Position numbers and translations under genes: made by a program. Shown here in pieces: positions 41,125 through 51,708 of a stretch of 64,000 nucleotides of DNA. Every line of letters starts with the position of its first letter. Within the stretch, counting starts at the first letter, position 1. The stretch is from assembly GCF_964355755.1 (NCBI RefSeq), contig NC_092678.1, forward strand, positions 11,010,922 through 11,074,921. The letters run 5' to 3'. The notes below the pieces were generated by a model. The model made no database searches. It saw nothing but the letters and a program-made list of their open reading frames with translations, and was not told the DNA's origin. Source of the stretch: Antedon mediterranea (lineage: Eukaryota; Echinodermata; Crinoidea; Comatulida; Antedonidae).

Positions 41125-42466
41125 ATTGTATTGAGTTGTACCATAGAATGGAACAAAATGATTAGTTACTGGCCATTGTATTGAGTTGTACCATTGAATG
41201 GAACAAAATGATTAAATACTGGCCATTGTATTGAGTTGTACCATTGAATGGAACAAAATGATTAATTACTAACCATTGTATTGAGTTGTACCATTGAATG
41301 GAATAAAATGATTAATTAATGGCCATTGCATTGAGTTGTACCATTGAATGGAACAAAATGATTAATTACTGGCCATTGTATTGAGTTGTACCATTGAATG
41401 GAACAAAATGATTAATTACTGGCCATTGTATTGAGTTGTACCATTGAATGGAACAAAATGAATAATTACTGGCCATTGCATTGAGTTGTACCATTGAATG
41501 GAACAAAATGATTAATTACTGGCCATTGTATTGAGTTGTACCATTGAATGGAACAAACTGATTAATTACTGGCCATTGTATTGAGTTGTACCATTGAATG
41601 GAACAAAATGATTAATTACTGGCCATTGTATTGAATTGTACCATTGAATGGAACAAAATGATTATTTACTGGCCATTGTATTGAGTTGTATCATTGAATG
41701 GAACAAAATCATTAATTACTGGCCATTGTATTGAGTTGTACCATTGAATGGAACAAAATGATTAATTACTAACCATTTTATTGAGTTGTACCATTGAATG
41801 GAACAAAATGATTAATTACTGGCCATTGTATTGAGTTGTACCATTGAATGGAACAAAATGATTAATTATTGGCCATTGCATTGAGTTGTACTATTGAATG
41901 GAACAAAATGATTAATTACTGGCCATTGTATTGAGTTGTACCATTGAATGGAACAAAATGATTAATTACTGGCCATTGCATTGAGTTGTACAATTGAAAG
42001 GAACAAAATGATTAATTACTGGCCATTGTATTGAGTTGTACCATTGAATGGAACAAAATGATTAATTACTGGCCATTGTATTGAGTTGTACCATTGAATG
42101 GAACAAAATGATTAATTACTGGCCATTGTATTGAGTTGTACCATTGAATTGAACAAAATGATTAATTACTGGCCATTGTATTGAGTTGTACCATTGAATG
42201 GAACAAAATGATTAATTGCTGGCCATTATATTGAGTTGTACCATTGAATGGAACAAAATGATTGATTACAGGCCATTGTATTGAGTAGTACCATTGAATG
42301 GAACAAAATGATTAATTACTGGCCATTGTATTGAATTGTACCATTGAATGGAACAAAATGATTATTTACTGGCCATTGTATTGAGTTGTATCATTGAATG
42401 GAACAAAATCATTAATTACTGGCCATTGTATTGAGTTGTACCATTGAATGGAACAAAATGATTAAT

Positions 42467-42509
42467 TGATTGATTAATAATGAGTATGAAATAAAATAAA
42501 AAAATAAAA
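42467..42509 (+). repeat. A-rich insert, Y type, copy 11
   Basis: 1385 bp after X copy 9; the last A-rich insert before the SatA junction. Confidence 0.88.
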
Positions 42510-42801
42510 ATTGTATTGAGTTGTACCATTGAATGGAACAAAATGATTAGTTACTGGCCATTGTATTGAGTTGTACCATTAAATGGAACAAAATGATTAA
42601 TTGCTGGCCATTGTATTGAGTTGTACCATTGAATGGAACAAAATGATTAATTACTGGCCATTGTATTGAGTTGTACCATTGAATGGAACAAAATGATTAT
42701 TTACTAACCATTGTATTGAGTTGTACCATTGAATGGAACAAAATGATTTATTACTTGCCTTTGTATTGAGTTGTACCATTGAATGGAACAAAATGATTAA
42801 T

Positions 42802-42833
42802 TGCTTTTTCCTTTTTTTTAATTTATTTGGCAT
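42802..42833 (-). repeat. T-rich insert, copy 13
   Basis: Q segment of the terminal unit. Confidence 0.87.
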
Positions 42834-43781
42834 CTGGCCATTGTATTGAGTTGTACCATTGAATGGAACAAAATGATTAATTACTGGCCATTGTATTGAG
42901 TTGTACCATTGAATGGAACAAAATGATTAATTACTGGCCATTGCATTGAGTTGTACCATTGAATGGAACAAAATGATTAATTACTGGCCATTGCATTGAG
43001 TTGTACCATTGAATGGAACAAAATGATTAGTTACTGGCCATTGTATTGAGTTGTACCATTGAATGGAACAAAATGATTAATTACTGGCCATTGTATTGAG
43101 TTGTACCATTGAATGGAACAAAATGATTAATTACTGGCCATTGCATTGAGCTGTTCAATTGAATGGAACAAAATGATTAATTACTGGCCATTGCATTGAG
43201 TTGTACCATTGAATGGAACAAAATGATTAATTACTGGCCATTGTATTGAGTTGTACCATTGAATGGAACAAAATGATTAATTACTGGCCATTGCATTGAG
43301 TTGTACCATAGAATGGAACAAAATGATTAATTACTGGCCATTGTATTGAGTTGTACCATTGAATGGAACAAAATGATTAATTATTGGCCATTGTATTGAG
43401 TTGTACTATTGAATGGAACAAAATGATTAATTACTGGCCATTGTATTGAGTTGTACCATTGAATGGAACAAAATGATTAATTACTGGCCATTGTATTGAG
43501 TTGTACCATTGAATGGAACAAAATGATTAGTTACTGGCCATTGTATTGAGTTGTACCATTGAATGGAACAAAATGATTAATTTCTGGCCATTGTATTGAG
43601 TTGTACCATTGAATGGAACAAAATGATTAATTACTGGCCATTGCATTGAGCTGTTCCATTGAATGGAACAAAATGATTAATTACTGGCCATTGGATTGAG
43701 TTGTACCATTGAATGGAACAAAATGATTAATTACTGGCCATTGTATTGAGTTGTACCATTGAATGGAACAAAATGATTAAT

Positions 43782-43816
43782 TGCTTTTTCCTTTTTTTTT
43801 TTCATTTATTTGGCAT
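43782..43816 (-). repeat. T-rich insert, copy 14, divergent
   Basis: Three bases longer in the T run, with TTCATTTATT in place of TTAATTTATT. It is the only T-rich insert without a Y-type A-rich insert or another T-rich insert just upstream; it lies 980 bp after copy 13. Confidence 0.87.
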
Positions 43817-44839
43817 CTGGCCATTGTATTGAGTTGTACCATTGAATGGAACAAAATGATTAATTACTGGCCATTGTATTGAGTTGTACCATTGAATGGA
43901 ACAAAATGATTAATTACTGGCCATTGCATTGAGTTGTACCATTGAATGGAACAAAATGATTAATTACTGGCCATTGTATTGAGTTGTACCATTGAATGGA
44001 ACAAAATGATTAATTATTGGCCATTGTATTGAGTTGTACTATTGAATGGAACAAAATGATTAATTACTGGCCATTGCATTGAGTTGTACCATTGAAAGGA
44101 ACAAAATGATTAATTACTGGCCATTGTATTGAGTTGTACCATTGAATGGAACAAAATGATTAATTACTGGCCATTGTATTGAGTTGTACCATTGAATGGA
44201 ACAAAATGATTAATTTCTGGCCTTTGTATTGAGTTGTACCATTGAATTGAACAAAATGATTAATTACTGGCCATTGTATTGAGTTGTACCATTGAATGGA
44301 ACAAAATGATTAATTGCTGGCCATTATATTGAGTTGTACCATTGAATCGAACAAAATGATTGATTACAGGCCATTGTATTGAGTTGTACCATTGAATGGA
44401 ACAAAATGATTAATTACTGGCCATTGTATTGAGTTGTACCATTGAATGGAACAAAATGATTAATTACTGGCCATTGTATTGAATTGTACCATTGAATGGA
44501 ACAAAATGATTATTTACTGGCCATTGTATTGAGTTGTATCATTGAATGGAACAAAATCATTAATTACTGGCCATTGTATTGAGTTGTACCATTGAATGGA
44601 ACAAAATGATTAATTACTAACCATTTTATTGAGTTGTACCATTGAATGGAACAAAATGAATAATTATTGGCCATTGTATTGAGTTGTACCATTGAATGGA
44701 ACAAAATGATTAATTACTGGCCATTGTATTGAGTTGTACCATTGAATGGAACAAAATGATTAATTATTGGCCATTGCATTGAGTTGTACTATTGAATGGA
44801 ACAAAATTATTAATTACTGGCCATTGTATTGAGTTGTAC

Positions 44840-44880
44840 TATTGAATGGAACAAAAAACGGTCTAAAACGGTTCTAATGT
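44840..44880. other. SatB-to-SatA junction
   Basis: SatB runs to GAATGGAACAAAA and continues directly as AACGGTCTAAAACGG, which is SatA. The change occurs inside a stretch the two families share (GAACAAAATG), and the downstream SatA core continues in the register expected if that shared stretch were the crossover site, apart from two extra bases. Confidence 0.9.
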
Positions 44881-45370
44881 GATTTTAAGCACTTTGATGC
44901 TTTTGTATAACCAAGTTTCATCGAAATGCTCAAAATGGTCTAAAACGTTTTTAAAACGATATTAAGCTATTTTGTGATCTTTGATGTTTTTGTGTAACCA
45001 AGTTTCATCGAAATGAACAAAATGGTCTAAAACGTCTCCAAATGCGATTTGAAGCTTTTGTGTAACCAAGTTTTTTTCGAAAATCACAAAATTGTCTAAA
45101 ACGTCTCCGAATGCGATTTGAAGCTCTTCTGTACACTTTGATGTTTTGTGTGAAAAAGTTTTGTCGAAATGCTCAAAATGGTCTAAAACGTTTTTAAATA
45201 CGATATTAAGCTGTTTTGTGCACTTTGATGATTTGTGTGAAAAGTTTTAACGAAATGCTCAAAATGGTCTAAAACGGTTTCTAATGTGATTTTAAGCACT
45301 TTGATGTTTTTGTGTAACCAAGTTTTTTCGAAAATCACAAAATGGTCTAAAACGTCTCAAAATGCGATTT

Positions 45371-45794
45371 GAAGGTATTCTGAGCACTTTGGTGTTTTTG
45401 TGTGAAAAGTTTTAAAGAAAGCTCAAAATGGTCTAAAACGGTTCTAATGTGATTTTAAGCACTTTAATGTTTTTGTATAACCAAGTTTCATCGAAATGCA
45501 CAAAATGGTCTAAAACGTGTCCAAATGCGATTTAAAGGTATTCTAGACACTTTGATGTTTTGTGTGAAAAACTTTTCTCGAAATGCTCAAAATGGTCTAA
45601 AACGTTTTTAAAACGATATTAAGCTATTTTGTGCTCTTTGATGTTTTTGTGTAACCAAGTTTCATCGAAATGAACAAAATGGTCTAAAACGTCTCCAAAT
45701 GCGATTTGAAGCTTTTCCAAGCACTTTGCTGTTTTATGTTAACAAGTTTTTTCGAAAATCACAAAATGGTCTAAAACGTCTCCAAATGCGATTT
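45371..45794. repeat. SatA HOR of about 425 bp near the array edge
   Basis: GAAGGTATT at 45371 and 45795 and the private GTGTCCAAATGCGATT at 45517 and 45942 are 424-425 bp apart, about five monomers. Both copies also share AAGCACTTTAATG. The second copy is cut by a shortened monomer after about 46040. Confidence 0.72.
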
Positions 45795-48156
45795 GAAGGT
45801 ATTTTGAGCACTTTGGTGTTTTTGTGTGAAAAGTTTTAACGAAATGCTCAAAATGGTCTAAAACGGTTCTAATGTGATTTTAAGCACTTTAATGTTTTTG
45901 TATAACCAAGTTTCGTCGAAATGCACAAAATGGTCTAAAACGTGTCCAAATGCGATTGAAAGGTATTCTAGACACTTTGATGTTTTGTGTGAAAAAGTTT
46001 TCTCGAAATGCTCAAAATGGTCTAAAACGTTTTCCAATACCCTATTTGATGTTTTTGTGTAACCAAGTTTTTTCGAAAATCACAAAATTGTCTAAAACGT
46101 CTCCGAATGCGATTTGAAGCTCTTCTGTACACTTTGATGTTTTGTGTAAAAAAGTTTTGTCGAAATGCTCAAAATGGTCTAAAACGTTTTTAAATACGAT
46201 ATTAAGCTGTTTTGTGCACTTTGATGATCTGTGTGAAAAGTTTTAACGAAATGCTCAAAATGGTCTAAAACGGTTTTTAATGTGATTTTAAGTACTTTGA
46301 TGTTTTTGTATAACCAAGTTTCATCGAAATGCACAAAATGGTCTAAAACGTCTCCAAATGCGATTTAAAGCTATTCTAGAGACTTTGATGTTTTGTGTGA
46401 AAAGGTTTTCTCGAAATGCTCAAAATGGTCTAAAACGTCTCCAAATGCGATTTGAAGATATTCTGAGCACTTTGGTGTTTTTATGTTAAAAAGTTTTTTC
46501 GAAAATCACAAAATGGTCTAAAACGTCTCCAAATGCGATTTGAAGCTATTCTGTACACTTTGATGTTTTGTGTGAAAAAGTTTTAACGAAATGCTCAAAA
46601 TGGTCTAAAACGGTTCTAATGTGATTTTAAGCACTTTGATGTTTTTGTATAACCAAGTTTCATCGAAATGAACAAAATGGTCTAAAACGTCTCCAAATGC
46701 GATTTGAAGCTTTTCCAAGCACTTTGCTGTTTTTATGTTAACAAGTTTTTTCGAAAATCACAAAATGGTCTAAAACGTCTCAAAATGCGATTTTAAGGTA
46801 TTCTGAGCACTTTGGTGTTTTTGTGTGAAAAGTTTTAACGAAATGCTCAAAATGGTCTAAAACGGTTCTAATGTGATTTTAAGCACTTTGATGTTTTTGT
46901 ATAACCAAGTTTCATCGAAATGCACAAAATGGTCTAAAACGTCTCCAAATGCGATTTAAAGCTATTCTAGACACTTTGATGTTTTGTGTGAAAAAGTTTT
47001 CTCGAAATGCTCAAAATGGGCTAAAACGTTTTCCAATACCATATTAAGCTATTTTGTGCAATTTGATGTTTTTGTGTAACCAAGTTTTTTCGAAAATCAC
47101 AAAATTGTCTAAAACGTCTCCGAATGCGATTTGAAGCTCTTCTGTACACTTTGATGTTTTGTGTGAAAAAGTTTTGTCGAAATGCTCAAAATGGTCTAAA
47201 ACGTTTTTAAATACGATATTAAGCTGTTTTGTGCACTTTGATGATTTGTGTGAAAAGTTTTAACGAAATGCTCAAAATGGTCTACAACGGTTTCTAATGT
47301 GATTTTAAGCTCTTTGATGTTTTTGTGTAACCAAGTTTTTTCGAAAATCACAAAATGGTCTAAAACGTCTCCAAATGCGATTTGAAGCTTTTCTAAGCAC
47401 TTTGGTGTTTTTATGTTAACAAGTTTTTTCGAAAATCACAAAATGGTCTAAAACGTCTCCATATGCGATTTGAAGATATTCTGAGCACTTTGGTGTTTTT
47501 ATGTTAAAAAGTTTTTTCGAAAATCACAAAATGGTCTAAAACGTCTCCAAATGCGATTTGAAGCTATTCTGTAAACTTTGATGTTTTGTGTGAAAAAGTT
47601 TTAACGAAATGCTCAAAATGGTCTAAAACGGTTCTAATGTGATTTTAAGCACTTTGATGTTTTTGTGTAACCAAGTTTTTTCGAAAATCACAAAATGGTC
47701 TAAAACTTCTCCAAATGCGATTTGAAGCTTTTCTAAGCACTTTGGTGTTTTTATGTTAAAAAGTTTTTTCGAAAATCACAAAATGGTCTAAAACGTCTCC
47801 AAATGCGATTTGAAGCTATTCTGTACACTTTGATGTTTTGTGTGAAAAAGTTTTGTCGAAATGCTCAAAATGGTCTAAAACGATTTTAAAACGATATTAA
47901 GCTATTTTGTGCTCTTTGATGTTTTTGTGTAACCAAGTTTCATCGATATGAACAAAATGGTCTAAAACGTCTCCAAATGCGATTTGAAGCTTTTCTAAGC
48001 ACTTTGGTGTTTTTATGTTAACAAGTTTTTTCGAAAATCACAAAATGGTCTAAAACGTCTCCAAATGCGATTTGAAGATATTCTGAGCACTTTGGTGTTT
48101 TTATGTTAAAAAGTTTTTTCGAAAATCACAAAATGGTCTAAAACGTCTCCAAATGC

Positions 48157-48174
48157 GATTTGACTTGATTTGAC
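48157..48174. other. Local rearrangement in a SatA monomer (duplicated GATTTGAC)
   Basis: GATTTGAC at 48157-48164 and 48167-48174 are separated by TT. They replace the usual GATTTGAAGCTATTCTGTAC seen at the matching place near position 61 of the window. A short templated insertion of this kind fits a replication slip or template switch. Confidence 0.72.
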
Positions 48175-51100
48175 ACTTTGATGTTTTGTGTGAAAAAGTT
48201 TTGTCGAAATGCTCAAAATGGTCTAAAACGTTTTTAAAACGATATTAAGCTATTTTGTGCTCTTTGATGTTTTTGTGTAACCAAGTTTCATCGAAATGAA
48301 CAAAATGGTCTAAAACGTCTCCAAATGCGATTTGAAGCTTTTCCAAGCACTTTGCTGTTTTTATGTTAACAAGTTTTTTCGAAAATCACAAAATGGTCTA
48401 AAACGTCTCAAAATGCGATTTGAAGGTATTCTGAGCACTTTGGTGTTTTTGTGTGAAAAGTTTTAACGAAATGCTCAAAATGGTCTAAAACGTCTCCAAA
48501 TGCGATTTAAAGCTATTCTAGACACTTTGATGTTTTGTGTGAAAAAGTTTTCTCGAAATTCTCAAAATGGTCTAAAACGTTTTCCAATACCATATTAAGC
48601 TATTTTGTGCAATTTGATGTTTTTGTGTAACCAAGTTTTTTCGAAAATCACAAAATTGTCTAAAACGTCTCCGAATGCGATTTGAAGCTCTTCTGTACAC
48701 TTTGATGTTTTGTGTGAAAAAGTTTTGTCGAAATGCTCAAAATGGTCTAAAACGTTTTTAAATACGATATTAAGCTGTTTTGTGCACTTTGATGATTTGT
48801 GTGAAAAGTTTTAACGAAATGCTCAAAATGGTCTAAAACGGTTTCTAATGTGATTTTAAGCTCTTTGATGTTTTTGTGTAACCAAGTTTTTTCGAAAATC
48901 ACAAAATGGTCTAAAACGTCTCCAAATGCGATTTGAAGCTTTTCTAAGCACTTTGGTGTTTTTATGTTAACAAGTTTTTTCGAAAATCACAAAATGGTCT
49001 AAAACGTCTCCAAATGCGATTTGAAGATATTCTGAGCACATTGGTGTTTTTATGTTAAAAAGTTTTTTCGAAAATCACAAAATGGTCTAAAACGTTTCCA
49101 AATGCGATTTGAAGCTCTTCTGTATACTTTGATGTTTTGTGTGAAAAAGTTTTGTCGAAATGCTCAAAATGGTCTAAAACGTTTTTAAATACGATATTAA
49201 GCTGTTTTGTGCACTTTGATGATTTGTGTGAAAAGTTTTAAAGAAATGCTCAAAATGGTCAAAAACGGTTTCTAATGTGATTTTAAGCACTTTGATGTTT
49301 TTGTGTAACCAAGTTTTTTCGAAAATCACAAAATGGTCTAAAACGTCTCCAAATGCGATTTGAAGCTTTTCTAAACACTTTGGTGTTTTTATGTTAACAA
49401 GTTTTTTCGAAAATCACAAAATGGTCTAAAACGTCTCCAAATGCAATTTGAAGCTATTCTGTACACTTTGATGTTTTGTGTGAAAAAGTTTTGTCGAAAT
49501 GCTCAAAATGGTCTAAAACGTTTTTAAAACGATATTAAGCTATTTTGTGCTCTTTGATGTTTTTGTGTAACCAAGTTTCATCGATATGAACAAAATGGTC
49601 TAAAACGTCTCAAAATGCGATTTGAAGGTATTCTGAGCACTTTGGTGTTTTTGGGTGAAAAGTTTTAACGAAATGCTCAAAATGGTCTAAAACGGTTTCT
49701 AATGTGATTTTAAGCACTTTGAAGTATTTGTACAAACAAGTTTCATCGAAATGCACAAAATGGTCTAAAACGTCTCCAAATGCGATTTGAAGCTTTTCTA
49801 AGCACTTTGGTGTTTTTATGTTTACAAGTTTTTTCGAAAATCACAAAATGGTCTAAAACGTCTCCAAATGCGATTTGAAGATATTCTGAGCACTTTGGTG
49901 TTTTTATGTTAAAAAGTTTTTTCGAAAATCACAAAATGGTCTAAAACGTCTCCAAATGCGATTTGAAGCTCTTCTGTACACTTTGATGTTTTGTGTGAAA
50001 AAGTTTAGTCGAAATGCTCAAAATGGTCTAAAACGTTTTTAAAACGATATTAAGCTATTTTGTGCTCTTTGATGTTTTTGTGTAACCAAGTTTCATCGAA
50101 ATGAACAAAATGGTCTAAAACGTCTCCAAATGCGATTTGAAGCTTTTCCAAGCACTTCGCTGTTTTTATGTTAACAAGTTTTTTCGAAACTCACAAAATG
50201 GTCTAAAACGTCTCAAAATGCGATTTGAAGGTATTCTGAGCACTTTGGTGTTTTTGTGTGAAAAGTTTTAACGAAATGCTCAAAATGGTCTAAAACGGTT
50301 TCTAATGTGATTTTAAGCACTTTGATGTTTTTGTATAACCAAGTTTCATCGAAATGCAAAAAAATGGTCTGAAACGTCTCCAAATGCGATTTGAAGCTTT
50401 TCTAAGCACTTTGGTGTTTTTATGTTAACAAGGTTTTTCGAAAATCACAAAATGGTCTAAAACGTCTCCAAATGCGATTTGAAGATATTCTGAGCACTTT
50501 GGTGTTTTTATGTTAAAAAGTTTTTTCGAAAATCACAAAATGGTCTAAAACGTCTCCAAATGCGATTTGAAGGTCTTCTGTACACTTTGATGTTTTGTGT
50601 GAAAAAGTTTTGTCAAAATGCTCAAAATGGTCTAAAACGTTTTTAAAACGATATTAAGCTATTTTGTGCTCTTTGATGTTTTTGTATAACCAAGTTTTTT
50701 CGAAAATCACAAAATGGTCTAAAACGTCTCCAAATGCGATTTGAAGCTTTTCCAAGCACTTTGCTGTTTTTATGTTAACAAGTTTTTTCGAAAATCACAA
50801 AATGGTCTAAAACGTCTCAAAATACGATATTAAGCTGTTTTGTGCACTTTGATGATTTGTGTGAAAAGTTTTAACGAAATGCTCAAAATGGTCTAAAACG
50901 GTTTCTAATGTGATTTTAAGCACTTTGATGTTTTTATGTAGCCAAGTTTTTTCGAAAATCACAAAATGGTCTAAAACGTCTCCAAATGCGATTTGAAGCT
51001 TTTCTAAGCACTTTGGTGTTTTTATGTTAACAAGTTTTTTCGAAAATCACAAAATGGTCTAAAACGTCTTCAAAAGCGATTTGAAGATATTCTGAGCACT

Positions 51101-51708
51101 TTGGTGTTTTTCTGTTAAAAAGTATTTTCGAAAATCACAAAATGGTCTAAAACGTCTCCAAAATGCGATTTGAAGCTATTCTGTACACTTTGATGTTTTG
51201 TGTGAAAAAGTTTTGTCAAAATGCTCAAAATGGTCTAAAACGTTTTTAAAACGATATTAAGCTATTTTGTGCTCTTTGATGTTTTTGTATAACCAAGTTT
51301 TTTCGAAAATCACAAAATGGTCTAAAACGTCTCCAAATGCGATTTGAAGCTTTTCCAAGCACTTTGCTGTTTTTATGTTAACAATTTTTTTCGAAAATCA
51401 TAAAATGGTCTAAAACGTCTCCAAATGCGATTTGAAGCTATTCTGTACACTTTGATGTTTTGTGTGAAAAAGTTTTGTCGAAATTCTCAAAATGGTCTAA
51501 AACGTTTTTAAAACGATATTAAGCTATTTTGTGCTCTTTGATGTTTTTGTGTAACCAAGTTTCATCGAAATGAACAAAATGGTCTAAAACGTCTCCAAAT
51601 GCGATTTCAAGCTTTTCTAAGCACTTTGGTGTTTTTATGTTAACAAGTTTTTTCGAAAATCACAAAATGGTCTAAAACGTCTCTAAATGCGATTTGAAGA
51701 TATTCTGA

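Larger units (their letters stand above)
11442..44855. repeat. SatB array, main complete block (50-bp satellite with HORs)
   Basis: About 33.4 kb of 50-bp monomers in one orientation. Each contains TACTGGCCATTGTATTGAG, TTGTACCATT, AATGGAACAA and AATGATTA. The 50-bp spacing is very rigid: interval lengths between landmark inserts equal a whole number of 50-bp units plus the insert lengths, within one or two bases. Point variants (CTAACC for CTGGCC, ATTGCATT for ATTGTATT, GAATTGAAC, GAACGGAAC, GAGCTGTTC) recur in fixed order and define higher-order repeats. The consensus has 16 G+C in 50 positions and no CpG. No genes or mobile elements are seen. Confidence 0.97.
41082..44855. repeat. SatB HOR unit 9, Q-type start with divergent terminal part
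   Basis: Starts as a Q unit (41082, 42467, 42802, GAGCTGTTCAATTG near 43150). After about 43600 it leaves the Q order: a second GAGCTGTTCC monomer, an ATTGGATTGAG monomer, a longer T-rich insert at 43782 and mixed variants lead up to the SatA junction. It has no closing X-type insert. Confidence 0.82.

Noticed and set aside
11442-44855. Relationship of SatB to the GGAAT-type simple satellites, because of GAATGGAAC
   Set aside because: Only one short GAATGG occurs per 50-bp unit; there is no pentamer periodicity.
45874-46062. 62-codon plus-strand open frame near the SatA edge
   Set aside because: It spans shortened SatA monomers and has no partner frame elsewhere, coding signature or recognisable product.
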